Source: Lachnospiraceae bacterium YSD2013 (GTDB lineage: Bacteria; Bacillota; Clostridia; Lachnospirales; Lachnospiraceae). From it: a stretch of DNA of 64,000 nt. The notes under the pieces are model-generated. The model saw nothing but the letters and a program-made list of their open reading frames with translations, had not been told where the DNA came from and ran no database searches. The DNA is taken from contig FMTX01000008.1 in the NCBI GenBank assembly GCA_900100895.1, positions 124,001 through 188,000 of the forward strand, in the 5' to 3' direction. The position numbers and the translations under genes are program-made. Each line of letters begins with the position of its first letter. Position 1 is the stretch's first letter. This document shows, in pieces, positions 9,263 to 17,850 of this stretch.

Positions 9263-10255
9263 TTGAATCGAATTCTTGAACAAGCAAAGGAACTATATAC
9301 TTTGGAAGGCTACACATTTACTCCGGTATCCGGCCATGAAGGCGGTCGGAACCGGATTGTAATTGTCAGTCTTAACGAGGAAAAGAAGTATGTTCTTCGC
9401 ATCTCCGAGCTCGGAGACCGTAGCGAGAACGATTATCTTGCGGAAACAGAGTTTGTGCATTTTCTGGCTGAGAACGGCGCGCCTGTAGCAGATGTAATTC
9501 GCTCTGTACAAGGAAAGTTGGTGGAACGTATGGAGGCAGACGGAAAAGAAGTTTTTGTCAGTCTGTTTTCTTTTGCTAAAGGGATGCTGCTTGCGGATAA
9601 CGGCTACCGCTATAGGGAAGGAGCACCGCTCAGCGAATATTTCTATAACACCGGCAAAGCTTTGGGTGCAATTCACAGGTTGTCTAAAGAATACGTGCCG
9701 GTTCATTCCCGTCCGGATTACTTCGACAAGTACAATATGACGTTTATAGACGGGCTGATTCCGGATGAATACAGTGAATTGAAGAAGGCTATCGCAGAGC
9801 GTTTGGAGAAATTCGATACGCTCCCGAAAGACAAAGGTTGCTATGGTTTGGTGCACTTTGACTATAGCGATGGCAACTACCATATTGATATGGACACGGG
9901 CGCGATTACGGTGTTTGACTTTGACAACTGCATGAACTGCTGGTACATGTTCGACCTTGCCAATCTCTGGATTCACAACGAAGGCTGGACAAGGCAGGAA
10001 ACAGACCCGGACAAACGCTTTACACTCATGCAGCAGTGTTTCGATCTTCAGTTGCAGGGCTACAAAACCGAAACGGACATTTCGGAAGAAATGCTTGAAA
10101 AGATGCCACTGTTTATTGACATGGTATTGATTGAGAACATAGTTGATGAGTTTGCGTGCTGTGCGCTTGAGGGTGAAGAACTTGACTACGAAGATATCGA
10201 GGGCGCGGCAGAATGCCTCATCCATGAAAGCCCTTACGCAGGTATTGGGCAGTAA
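9263..10255 (+). CDS. APH-fold phosphotransferase (aminoglycoside phosphotransferase family)
   Basis: 330 residues from a TTG start with AAGGGAGA 8 bases upstream. The kinase catalytic loop reads VHFDYSDGNYHID (HxDxxxxN, about 193-205) and the metal-binding motif follows as VFDFDN. The family phosphorylates small hydroxylated compounds such as aminoglycosides, choline, homoserine or fructosamine; the substrate is not readable here. It closes the transcription unit that starts with the AraC-GyrI gene, as a terminator follows. Confidence 0.82.
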   Translation: MNRILEQAKELYTLEGYTFTPVSGHEGGRNRIVIVSLNEEKKYVLRISELGDRSENDYLAETEFVHFLAENGAPVADVIRSVQGKLVERMEADGKEVFVSLFSFAKGMLLADNGYRYREGAPLSEYFYNTGKALGAIHRLSKEYVPVHSRPDYFDKYNMTFIDGLIPDEYSELKKAIAERLEKFDTLPKDKGCYGLVHFDYSDGNYHIDMDTGAITVFDFDNCMNCWYMFDLANLWIHNEGWTRQETDPDKRFTLMQQCFDLQLQGYKTETDISEEMLEKMPLFIDMVLIENIVDEFACCALEGEELDYEDIEGAAECLIHESPYAGIGQ

Positions 10256-10298
10256 GATAATTATGAAGTGATGAAATTCACATATGTAAGAACAAGAT

Positions 10299-10335
10299 TC
10301 CCCCACGGTTTTACATAAACTGCGGGGGATTTTTG
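10299..10335 (+). terminator. Intrinsic terminator after the APH-fold kinase
   Basis: TCCCCC pairs with GGGGGA, and the stem continues inwards with GTTT/AAAC after one mismatch, then TTTTT. Ends the 7466-10255 unit. Confidence 0.75.
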
Positions 10336-10358
10336 ACTGTAATTGGAACAATAAGTAG

Positions 10359-10416
10359 TTGAATTGTAGTATGCGTTATGCTATAGTTGGCATATACAAA
10401 CTGTTGGCATATGCCA
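10359..10416 (+). promoter_or_regulatory. Promoter and palindromic operator of the XRE regulator
   Basis: TTGAAT (10359-10364) and TATAGT (10382-10387) are 17 bases apart. Just downstream, over the expected start of transcription, lie TTGGCATATAC (10388) and the perfect 12-base palindrome TGGCATATGCCA (10405-10416). The repeated TTGGCATAT half sites suggest a repressor operator, most simply autoregulation by the XRE protein at 10436 (inference). Confidence 0.6.
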
Positions 10417-10435
10417 CCGAAAGGGTGATATAAGC

Positions 10436-10780
10436 ATGACTATTAGTGAGAGACTATTTGATATCATGAAACAGCAGAATATTTCAATGCCGGAGTTGTC
10501 CAGAATGACCGGAATTTCCAGACATACTATTTTTGATTGGCAGAGACGAGGAACAAACCCCGGAGCTGATAAGATTATGGTCATATGTGAGGCGCTTAAG
10601 ATAACTCCGGAAGAATTACTGATTGGTACGGATGAATATTGTGATGTTCCGCTTACGGGTACCACAGTATATAAGGATGATATTGAAATGCAGATTATTA
10701 GAGAGTGTAGAGAGCTGTCTAACTCGAAAAAGAAGAGATTATTAGCTTACGCAAGTATGCTTGCAAATACAAAGGAATAA
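10436..10780 (+). CDS. XRE-family helix-turn-helix regulator
   Basis: 114 residues. Residues 1-60 are a Cro/C1-type HTH (ISERLFDIMKQQNISMPELS, then TGISRHTIFDWQRRGTNPG) of the kind found in phage repressors and antitoxins; the C-terminus is helical and charged. AAAGGGTGAT precedes the ATG. A palindrome sits in its promoter, pointing to autorepression. The KilA-N gene follows 18 bases later, so the two probably form a unit that may be phage-derived. Confidence 0.85.
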   Translation: MTISERLFDIMKQQNISMPELSRMTGISRHTIFDWQRRGTNPGADKIMVICEALKITPEELLIGTDEYCDVPLTGTTVYKDDIEMQIIRECRELSNSKKKRLLAYASMLANTKE

Positions 10781-10798
10781 TTGGTGAGGTGAAGTTAA

Positions 10799-11653
10799 AT
10801 GCCCGAAAAAATAAAAAAGGAAACGATTCATGCAAAAGGAATAGATATTGGCATATATACAACAGACTTTGAGAATGAGTATATATCTCTTACTGATATT
10901 GCAAAATATAGAAATGTAGACGATCCGCGTTTTGTTATACAGAACTGGATGCGTAATAGAAATACGATTGAATTTCTTGCCGTGTGGGAAACACTTCATA
11001 ATCCCAATTTTAACCGTGTGCAATTCGAGGCGGTTAAAAGTGAAGCTGGGTTAAACCGTTTCGTTATGACGCCTACAAAATGGATTGATCAGATGAAGGC
11101 TATTGGTATTGTGTCTAAATCAGGAAGATATGGCGGCGGTACCTATGCTCATAGTGATATAGCTTTATCGTTTGCATCATGGATATCTCCGGAATTTCAG
11201 CTTTATATCATGAAAGATTACAGAAGACTTAAGTTCGATGAAAACAGCCGTCTGTCACTCAACTGGAATCTTAACCGTGAAATAGCTAAGCTGAATTACC
11301 GCATTCATACCGACGCTATAAAGGAGAGATTGATTCCGTTGGAACTTACTCCGGAGCAAATTTCGTATAAGTATGCGAGCGAAGCCGACATGCTCAATGT
11401 CGTGCTCTTTGGGATGACATCAAAGCAGTGGAGGGATGCTAATCCGAAGAAGAACGGGAATATCAGAGATGATGCAAATCTTAGTCAGCTTCTCGTATTG
11501 GCTAATATGGAAAGCTATAATGCGATACTCATTGGACAGAATAAAATAATGTCTGAAAGAATAGTATTATTACGAGAACTTGCAGTAAAGCAGATGGAAA
11601 CTTTATCTATGGTTAATATGGATGCGTTGCAGCAATTGCCGGGAGGAGAATAG
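10799..11653 (+). CDS. KilA-N domain protein
   Basis: 284 residues. The KilA-N DNA-binding domain covers about residues 20-150 (YISLTDIAKYRN, VIQNWMRNRNTIEFLAVWE, TPTKWIDQMKAIGI, GGTYAHSDIALSFASWISPEFQLYI), followed by a helical C-terminal region (LSLNWNLNREIAKLNYRIHTDAI). KilA-N is typical of phages and large DNA viruses and also occurs in stand-alone bacterial genes. It follows the XRE regulator; the pair may be a prophage remnant or a defence/regulatory module. Biological role unknown. Confidence 0.88.
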   Translation: MPEKIKKETIHAKGIDIGIYTTDFENEYISLTDIAKYRNVDDPRFVIQNWMRNRNTIEFLAVWETLHNPNFNRVQFEAVKSEAGLNRFVMTPTKWIDQMKAIGIVSKSGRYGGGTYAHSDIALSFASWISPEFQLYIMKDYRRLKFDENSRLSLNWNLNREIAKLNYRIHTDAIKERLIPLELTPEQISYKYASEADMLNVVLFGMTSKQWRDANPKKNGNIRDDANLSQLLVLANMESYNAILIGQNKIMSERIVLLRELAVKQMETLSMVNMDALQQLPGGE

Positions 11654-11659
11654 ATAACA

Positions 11660-12310
11660 ATGTTAGAGAGAATGGATGATTTTTTTACTGCCCGTGTAGA
11701 GGGTTATGATGAACACATGAGGCAGTATGTTGAAGAAGATTCGGAGTTTTATGCGTTTACGGCATCAATGCTTCCGAAAACAGAGAATACCAAGGTTTTG
11801 GATCTTGGTTGCGGAACAGGATTGGAGCTTGAAGCGTTCTTTAAGAGCAATCCGACTGCAGAGGTTACGGGAATCGACCTTACCGAGGCTATGCTTAGTG
11901 CGCTTAAAGAAAAATTGCCTAACAAAAAGATTACTACTATCTGTGGCTCTTACTTTGATGTACCGTTTGGCGAAGAAGCTTTCGATGCGGCGGTTTCGGT
12001 AGAATCGTTGCACCATTTTTCGGAAGAAGAGAAGCTTCCGTTGTATAATAAACTTTGGAAAGCATTAAAGCCGGGAGGATACTTTGTTCTGACTGACTTT
12101 TTTGCAGACACGGACGATCAGGAAGCTTTCTTTAGACGTGAACTGCTACGACTCAGAAAAGAACAGAATCTGCCCGAAGGCGTTTTCTATCATTACGATA
12201 CGCCCATGACGGCAGAGCATGAAAAGAAAATACTTCTGGCAGCAGGCTTTTCAAAGGTGGAAGAAATCGGCACTTGGGGCACTACCCATGCACTCAGGGC
12301 AGAAAAGTAA
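11660..12310 (+). CDS. Class I SAM-dependent methyltransferase
   Basis: 216 residues. Motif I is VLDLGCGTGLELEAFF (about 47-62), the acidic end of strand 2 is TGIDLTEAML, and motif IV/post-I regions follow (AAVSVESLHHFSEEEK, LKPGGYFVLTDFF). This is the Methyltransf_25/11 type acting on small molecules or cofactors. It starts 6 bases after the KilA-N gene but belongs in style with the neighbouring detoxification-type genes. Substrate unknown. Confidence 0.85.
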   Translation: MLERMDDFFTARVEGYDEHMRQYVEEDSEFYAFTASMLPKTENTKVLDLGCGTGLELEAFFKSNPTAEVTGIDLTEAMLSALKEKLPNKKITTICGSYFDVPFGEEAFDAAVSVESLHHFSEEEKLPLYNKLWKALKPGGYFVLTDFFADTDDQEAFFRRELLRLRKEQNLPEGVFYHYDTPMTAEHEKKILLAAGFSKVEEIGTWGTTHALRAEK

Positions 12311-12347
12311 GCGAAGCATTTGCATAGGATGAACAGGGGGTGACGGT

Positions 12348-12728
12348 ATGATTACCAAAAGAACAAGCATGATAAGATTGATGGTCTGCCTTGCGGCGTT
12401 TGTAATTTTTTATCTATATTCGCTGCTTACCGGTAACAATCTCAGTGATTTATTGGGGTGGTTTGTATTCTTGTGGCTGCTCATGTTCGTAGAATGGACA
12501 GCATTTGTATGGTTAAGGGAGCGCATCGGCAGGCATAGTTACTGGGTAATCCCCTGCTTTTGCATTTTGTACTATGGAATAGGGATGCTGATTGTAGACT
12601 CCATACCCGGCTGGTCGGGGCTTGGCGCAGCGATATTTTTCCTTTTTACGCTGGCTGTTTTGGCGGGAGCCGTTGCTTTCTTTTTCATCGAAATGATAAT
12701 ATACCGGGTATATAAAAAGAAAAATTGA
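12348..12728 (+). CDS. Small integral membrane protein
   Basis: 126 residues with four predicted transmembrane helices (about 8-28, 34-54, 64-84 and 92-118) and a basic cytosolic C-terminal tail (YRVYKKKN). CAGGGGGTGA precedes the ATG. I recognise no family. It lies between a methyltransferase and a P-loop kinase and ends 10 bases before the kinase gene. Confidence 0.7.
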   Translation: MITKRTSMIRLMVCLAAFVIFYLYSLLTGNNLSDLLGWFVFLWLLMFVEWTAFVWLRERIGRHSYWVIPCFCILYYGIGMLIVDSIPGWSGLGAAIFFLFTLAVLAGAVAFFFIEMIIYRVYKKKN

Positions 12729-12738
12729 GGAGAATGGT

Positions 12739-13248
12739 ATGAAATTATTTATTATTACCGGTTGCTGCGGGGCCGGCAAATCAACTATGAAGGATGCGTT
12801 GACTCAGTTACTTGATGCGGACAAATACGCATGCATCGACAATGACGAAGTCGGTTTAAACTGGTGGGACTACGCAGGAACCGACCACGAGTACAAATAC
12901 AAAGATGACACTCTTGCGAAAGCCGTAGAAATGGCCGGTGGCAAGGATATGGTATTCGTATCCTGCATTAATCCTCAGGATTATTACACAATCGCTGAGG
13001 TTCCGGAGTGTGTCGAGGGCACTTATTTTACGGTTCTTTGTCCCGCTGACGAGGAAATTATAAGAAGACTTAAAGCAAGACCCGCCGAGCGTGGCTTTAC
13101 TTCAGACGAAAAGATTATGCCTCACGTTGAGTTTAACAAGTGGTTCAGAAGAAACAAAGGAAAGTTCCCGCTTTTTATCGACAACACCAATCAGTCGGAA
13201 TCAGAAACTGCGAAACTTATAGCCGATTTTGTTAAATCAAACACTTAA
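12739..13248 (+). CDS. P-loop kinase (AAA_33-type nucleotide-binding protein)
   Basis: 169 residues with Walker A GCCGAGKST at the N-terminus (about 8-16), an acidic DNDEVGLNWW segment where a substrate would bind, and an Arg-containing lid (RRLKARPAERGFTSDEKI). The size and pattern fit the small nucleoside/antibiotic-kinase-like P-loop proteins. GAGGAGAATGGT precedes the ATG. Substrate unknown. Confidence 0.78.
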   Translation: MKLFIITGCCGAGKSTMKDALTQLLDADKYACIDNDEVGLNWWDYAGTDHEYKYKDDTLAKAVEMAGGKDMVFVSCINPQDYYTIAEVPECVEGTYFTVLCPADEEIIRRLKARPAERGFTSDEKIMPHVEFNKWFRRNKGKFPLFIDNTNQSESETAKLIADFVKSNT

Positions 13249-13276
13249 TTATTAAAGAGAATAGTTGGGGTAAGGT

Positions 13277-13888
13277 ATGAAAATAGCTGTATTTTCCGAT
13301 GTTCACGGAAATCTTAAAGCACTAAAAGAAGTCCTTGAACAGATTAAAGATAAGAATGTAGATAAGACGGTATTTCTCGGCGACATTTTCCAGCGCGGCA
13401 ATGAAGAGATAGAATGCCTTAAGCGGATACAGGACAGCGGAATTACCTGTATAAAGGGTAACTGTGAGCTTTATCTTGCAAACGGAGTCGATATCGACCC
13501 TGATGTTGAGTATTTGCGTGAATACTACGATGGAGCACGGGCTAAGGTCACAGCGGAGCAGATGCAGTTTATAAAGCATATGCCTTTGTTTTATGAAATC
13601 GAGAGTGAAGGAAGAAAGCTTCTTTTTACGCACTTTCTTTTTTCGGATATTCAGGCGCAGTATCCCTATTTGCAGTTGTCATCCCTAAAGGATGGCACAT
13701 TCGACGAGGCATGCAAGTGTGAAGCAGTGCAGAAATACGACCTCGTTGTAATCGGCCACTGTCACCGCAATTTTGTCAAAGAAAACGTGGTCTCCGTTTC
13801 AGCCACAGGACTCGAAGGGGCTTCATGGCTTTTAATTGATGTAAGTGCGGCCGGAGTTAGCTTTGAGCACATTGATATAGGGGTATAA
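13277..13888 (+). CDS. Calcineurin-like metallophosphoesterase (YfcE/MJ0936 type)
   Basis: 203 residues with the metal-binding signatures FSDVHGNLKAL (D-x-H), FLGDIFQRG (GD), IKGNCE (GN), FTHFLFS and the C-terminal GHCHRNF (GHxH). These are complete, so phosphodiesterase activity is expected. Related proteins cleave small phosphodiesters; the true substrate is not known. It lies 28 bases after the P-loop kinase and 5 bases before the DUF402-nucleotidyltransferase gene, probably co-expressed. Confidence 0.87.
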   Translation: MKIAVFSDVHGNLKALKEVLEQIKDKNVDKTVFLGDIFQRGNEEIECLKRIQDSGITCIKGNCELYLANGVDIDPDVEYLREYYDGARAKVTAEQMQFIKHMPLFYEIESEGRKLLFTHFLFSDIQAQYPYLQLSSLKDGTFDEACKCEAVQKYDLVVIGHCHRNFVKENVVSVSATGLEGASWLLIDVSAAGVSFEHIDIGV

Positions 13889-13893
13889 AATTC

Positions 13894-15285
13894 ATGAAAC
13901 ACAAGCGTTTAAATCGCGACGGATGGGGGTTTTCTTACTATCCGTATTATCAGATGAGAATAGATGACGAGCTGTTCCACGGGACGGCTTGTCTTATTAA
14001 GATGACCGATGGCGAGGAAAATTATTGGGAGACGCCCAAGGCCGGCAGGATTCAGGTGACAGGGGCAGGCATGTCCTGGCTTGAACTTGTGCCTGATGAC
14101 ACCAACAGAGTTATCACAATTATGTACTTTCCCGATGGGAAGCATGACGCAGAGAGGCACAATTATCCGATACCTGCAGACAAGAGATATCAGCCGTCCA
14201 TTTATTACGTGGACATTACCGAAGGAATCGAGTACGACGAGTATGGTATAGCGACATACATTGATAAATATCTTGATGTGATTTTCACTCCCGAGGGAGA
14301 TGTCAAGATTGATGACAGAGACGAGCTTGACGCCGCATACGCTTCAGGTGAACTGACTCAGGAACAATATGATGCCGCCCTGCAGGAATGCGACGGTATT
14401 TTGAAGGAGTACTGCGAGGATATTTCAAAGACTGATGCTTGGTGCGCTAAGGTCAGAGCTATGTTGGAAGAAAGAATTGCTGCCGGTGAGCCTATAAAGC
14501 CCTGCAAAGAAGTGTTAGAGCTTCACAATAGCAAGCTTTACAAGGTTACCACTAAATTCGTAGAGCAGTCTCAGGAAATACTAAAAGACAATCTGGTCGG
14601 AATCTACCTTCACGGCTCAGCCGTCATGGGATGCTTCAATCCCGACAAGAGCGACATCGACCTTATAGTAGTGGTCAACTCGCCCATGCCCGATGATGTC
14701 AAAAGAAAATTCATGGACATGGTCGTAGCTCTTAACGCAGAAGCTCCCACCAAGGGAATTGAGATGAGCATAGTAACCAAAGCGGTGTGCAATCCGTTTG
14801 TATATCCCACGCCCTTTGAGCTACATTTCTCGGCTATGCATATCGGCTGGTACAAGGACAATCCTGAGGACTATGTCAAGAAGATGAACGGAGCCGATGC
14901 AGACCTTGCGGCACACTTCACGATTATCAAAAAGCGTGGCAAATGTCTTTGCGGTGAGCGTATTGACGATGTTTTCGGGGAAGTATCGAAGGCCGACTAC
15001 ATGGATTCGATTTGGAACGACATTGCGGAAGCTGAAGACGACATTATAGACAATCCTATGTATATTATTTTGAACCTTGCCAGAGTGCTTGCGTATAAGC
15101 GGGAAAGCTTTGTCCTTTCGAAAAAAGATGGCGGAGAGTGGGCACTTAAGAATCTTCCACGGGAATACCATGCACTCATACAAGAAGCGATGGAAGAGTA
15201 TGCCAAGGGTAAGACCGGTACGTACAACGAAGAAGAAAGCAAGAAATATGCCACATACATGATGCGAGAAATCAGCGCTGAGTAG
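13894..15285 (+). CDS. DUF402 domain fused to an ANT/AadA-type nucleotidyltransferase
   Basis: 463 residues with two parts. Residues 1-180 match the DUF402/FomD-like fold (YYVDITEGIEYDEY, YLDVIFTPEGDVKIDDRDEL, EQYDAALQ), whose characterised relatives hydrolyse nucleotide esters. Residues 205-463 are an aminoglycoside-nucleotidyltransferase-like domain with GSAVMG (241-246), the metal pair SDIDLIVV (D254, D256) and a helical C-terminal DUF4111-like part. The second domain could transfer a nucleotide to a hydroxyl of an antibiotic or metabolite. No frameshift or join is visible. The combination is uncommon in my experience. Confidence 0.82.
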   Translation: MKHKRLNRDGWGFSYYPYYQMRIDDELFHGTACLIKMTDGEENYWETPKAGRIQVTGAGMSWLELVPDDTNRVITIMYFPDGKHDAERHNYPIPADKRYQPSIYYVDITEGIEYDEYGIATYIDKYLDVIFTPEGDVKIDDRDELDAAYASGELTQEQYDAALQECDGILKEYCEDISKTDAWCAKVRAMLEERIAAGEPIKPCKEVLELHNSKLYKVTTKFVEQSQEILKDNLVGIYLHGSAVMGCFNPDKSDIDLIVVVNSPMPDDVKRKFMDMVVALNAEAPTKGIEMSIVTKAVCNPFVYPTPFELHFSAMHIGWYKDNPEDYVKKMNGADADLAAHFTIIKKRGKCLCGERIDDVFGEVSKADYMDSIWNDIAEAEDDIIDNPMYIILNLARVLAYKRESFVLSKKDGGEWALKNLPREYHALIQEAMEEYAKGKTGTYNEEESKKYATYMMREISAE

Positions 15286-15301
15286 GACGACGCAAGAACA
15301 T

Positions 15302-16312
15302 ATGCAAACAACAGAATCAATGAACAACAAACTGAATAAACTTGTTCAAATCTGCGGACTCGGCGAGATGACAGCTGATATCGCACCTGTCTCCGGCGGT
15401 CTCATGCACAAGATGTACAGAGTCGAGACTACCACAGGTACCTACGCTGTAAAATGCCTCAACCCCGAGATTATGAAGCGTCCGGGAGTTATGGACAACT
15501 ATGCGAGGGCAGAGCACTTCGAGCGAATTCTTGAAGAGAATAACCTGCCGATTGTGCCTGCGCTTTCTTTTGGCGGTAAGAAAATGATCGAGAGCGACGG
15601 ACAATACTACTATGTTTTCAAGTGGCAGGAAGGCAGTATTACGGATTTTAATGATATACGCAAAGAGCAGTGCCTTCAGGCGGGAGAGTTACTTGGACAC
15701 ATTCACGCTATAGAGTCTCAGAAAGTCGAGCCGGAAGAGCCTGAACTTAGCAGCATAGATTTTCAAGGTTACCTCAAGACTGCAAAGGACCAAGATAGTC
15801 CAATCGAGAAACTTCTCGCTGACAATATAGAGTTGCTGGAAACTTCGCAAAATAAACTCAATGAAGCCCGCAAGAGCCTGCCTCCTATGCGTGTTATCAG
15901 CAACGATGACATGGACCCCAAGAACATCATGTGGCACGAAGGCAAGGCCTATGCCATCGACCTTGAGTGTCTGGATTACAGCAATCCTATGTCATCAGTT
16001 TTAAATCTCGCGCTTCAGTGGGCAGGCACAGTTACGCAGAAATTTGATAAAGAAAACCTTGAGGCATTCTTCGGAGGTTATCTCGGTGCTTACGACAACG
16101 GTTTCAAATCCTATGACAAGCTATACGGAATAGCCTATACCTGGGTAGAGTGGCTCGAGTACAACATCAGGCGAGCTCTAGGTATGGAAGGTCCCGCGCC
16201 GGAAGAGATTAAACTCGGCGAGAAGGAAGCAGCTAACACTGTAGGAAGAATTAAGTACTTACGCGATATTGAAAGCGAGGTATGTTCGGTACTTCAGAGA
16301 ATTCATTCATAA
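15302..16312 (+). CDS. APH-fold phosphotransferase
   Basis: 336 residues. The N-lobe has a glycine-rich segment (APVSGGLMHKMYRVET) and an ATP-binding Lys in YAVKCLNPE; the catalytic loop reads ISNDDMDPKNIMW (Asp with DPKN), followed by the metal-binding IDLECLDY. The family covers aminoglycoside, choline and homoserine-type kinases. It is the second APH-fold protein in the cluster but is not close to the one at 9263. A strong terminator follows. Confidence 0.83.
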   Translation: MQTTESMNNKLNKLVQICGLGEMTADIAPVSGGLMHKMYRVETTTGTYAVKCLNPEIMKRPGVMDNYARAEHFERILEENNLPIVPALSFGGKKMIESDGQYYYVFKWQEGSITDFNDIRKEQCLQAGELLGHIHAIESQKVEPEEPELSSIDFQGYLKTAKDQDSPIEKLLADNIELLETSQNKLNEARKSLPPMRVISNDDMDPKNIMWHEGKAYAIDLECLDYSNPMSSVLNLALQWAGTVTQKFDKENLEAFFGGYLGAYDNGFKSYDKLYGIAYTWVEWLEYNIRRALGMEGPAPEEIKLGEKEAANTVGRIKYLRDIESEVCSVLQRIHS

Positions 16313-16320
16313 CGGTTTAT

Positions 16321-16360
16321 AAATCACACGTTTGTAATTGCCGCAGGCGTGTGATTTTTT
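16321..16360 (+). terminator. Intrinsic terminator
   Basis: AAATCACACG (16321-16330) pairs perfectly with CGTGTGATTT (16348-16357), followed by a run of T. Ends the unit that contains 15302-16312. Confidence 0.85.
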
Positions 16361-16363
16361 AGT

Positions 16364-16398
16364 TTGTCAAACATGACACACTTATGACATGTTATAAT
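16364..16398 (+). promoter_or_regulatory. Promoter region of the WYL regulator with TGTCA/TGACA repeats
   Basis: TATAAT lies at 16393-16398. Upstream are TGTCA (16365) and TGACA (16374) as an inverted repeat with a 4-base spacer, then a further TGACA at 16384. No well-placed -35 is evident, since TTGTCA is 23 bases away, so an activator or this repeat may set promoter use (inference). Confidence 0.45.
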
Positions 16399-16426
16399 TA
16401 GTATCATATATTCGGAGCGTAAGAAT

Positions 16427-17344
16427 ATGAAAATCGATCGATTAATAGGCATACTATCCGTTCTTTTGCAAAAAGACCAAGTGACAGCTCCCGAACTTGC
16501 GGAGCAGTTCGAGGTCTCAAGAAGAACAATAAACAGAGATATAGAGGATTTGTGTAAAGCAGGCATTCCGATAGTGACGGCGCAGGGCTTTGGCGGCGGC
16601 ATCAGCATTATGGACGGTTACCGCATGGACAAGACGCTTCTTACATCGCGGGATATGCAGATGATTCTTGCGGGCTTAAGGAGTCTTGACAGTGTGAGCG
16701 GAAGCGGATACTACGGGCAGCTGATGGAGAAAATTCAGGCGGGGTCGTCTGAGTTTATCAGCGGAAGAGATTCCATTCTGATTGATTTGTCATCATGGTA
16801 TCGTGAGTCTCTTGCTCCCAAGATAGAGACCATACAGGATGCCATTAGTTTAAAGAAGACCATTAGATTCAACTACTATTCTCCAAACGGAGACACGGAA
16901 AGGGAAATCGAACCATATTATCTGATTTTCAAGTGGACCAGCTGGTATGTATACGGCTATTGTTTGCTGAGAAAAGATTTCAGGTTATTTAAGCTGAATC
17001 GTATGGACGGTATCACGCATGTTGCATCATGCGAAGGAAACCGAGAGGTTCCGCTGCCGGATTTGTCGAGTGAGAAGATTTTTCCCCCCAAGGACAAGGT
17101 GAAGGCGTTGTTTGATTCTTCGATGAAATGGCAGCTTGTGGAGGAGTACGGAGTGGATTCTTTTACCGAAACGGAAGACGGCAGCCTGCTGTTTGAGCAC
17201 GAGTATGCCGATGATGAGGGGCTGATAGCCTGGATGCTTTCTTGCAGAGACAAGGTGACAGTTTTGGAACCGCAGCGAGTCAGGGAAAAGCTTTATCAGA
17301 TTACCTCCGAGATAGCAAGAAGATATGAAGGAGAGCAGAAATGA
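16427..17344 (+). CDS. HTH/WYL-domain transcriptional regulator
   Basis: 305 residues: an N-terminal winged HTH_11 (MKIDRLIGILSVLLQKDQVT, then FEVSRRTINRDIEDL) and a WYL domain from about residue 140 (TIRFNYYSPNGD, WTSWYVYGYCLLRKDFRLFKLNRM), then a C-terminal extension. WYL proteins bind nucleic acid or nucleotide ligands and often control stress, defence or metabolic genes. The isochorismatase gene overlaps its stop by four bases (ATGA), so that gene is probably a target or partner. Confidence 0.9.
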   Translation: MKIDRLIGILSVLLQKDQVTAPELAEQFEVSRRTINRDIEDLCKAGIPIVTAQGFGGGISIMDGYRMDKTLLTSRDMQMILAGLRSLDSVSGSGYYGQLMEKIQAGSSEFISGRDSILIDLSSWYRESLAPKIETIQDAISLKKTIRFNYYSPNGDTEREIEPYYLIFKWTSWYVYGYCLLRKDFRLFKLNRMDGITHVASCEGNREVPLPDLSSEKIFPPKDKVKALFDSSMKWQLVEEYGVDSFTETEDGSLLFEHEYADDEGLIAWMLSCRDKVTVLEPQRVREKLYQITSEIARRYEGEQK

Positions 17345-17835
17345 CAAAGACAGCGTTGGTCGTAATAGACCTTCAGAATGATATTACGAAGAATTATAAG
17401 ACGATTATAGAGCAGGTTAATAAAGCGATTGATTGGGCAATGGCCAAAGAAATGCACGTTATATATATCAAGCACTACAATCTGTCAGAAAAGACAAGGA
17501 CATTCAAACCGGGCACAAAAGGGGCAGAATTGGTTCCCGAGATGAAGATTGTTTCGGATAATATATTTGAAAAGTCTCAAGCAAGTGCGCTGACGAGCGA
17601 AGCATTTTCAGGTTACATAGAGCAATTCGGAATGACCGAATTCTACATTGCCGGCGCAGATGCCACCGGATGTGTTAAATCCACAAGCTATAATCTGGCT
17701 AAAGCAGGATATAAGGTACATGTAATTTCAGATTGTGTAACAAGTTATGACTTAAAAAAGCTGGATGAGATGTTTGCATATTACGCTAGCAAAGGTTGCG
17801 AAGTATCAACTCTTGGTGAGTACATGAAAAATTAG
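17341..17835 (+). CDS. Isochorismatase-family cysteine hydrolase
   Basis: 164 residues. The family signatures are ALVVIDLQNDITKNY with the catalytic Asp, a Lys in FEKSQASALTS, and ADATGCVKSTSYNLA with the nucleophilic Cys; Asp-Lys-Cys triad complete. Members hydrolyse amides such as nicotinamide or biuret, or cleave isochorismate; the substrate cannot be assigned. It is translationally coupled to the WYL regulator and followed 15 bases later by a DinB-like gene. Confidence 0.88.
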   Translation: MTKTALVVIDLQNDITKNYKTIIEQVNKAIDWAMAKEMHVIYIKHYNLSEKTRTFKPGTKGAELVPEMKIVSDNIFEKSQASALTSEAFSGYIEQFGMTEFYIAGADATGCVKSTSYNLAKAGYKVHVISDCVTSYDLKKLDEMFAYYASKGCEVSTLGEYMKN

Positions 17836-17850
17836 GAGGGGTAGAGTAGA

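Noticed and set aside
9293-10351. 352-codon open frame on the minus strand across the APH-fold kinase gene
   Set aside because: It mirrors a clear kinase gene on the plus strand, has Cys/Phe/Val-rich antisense composition, no ribosome site and no recognisable motif.
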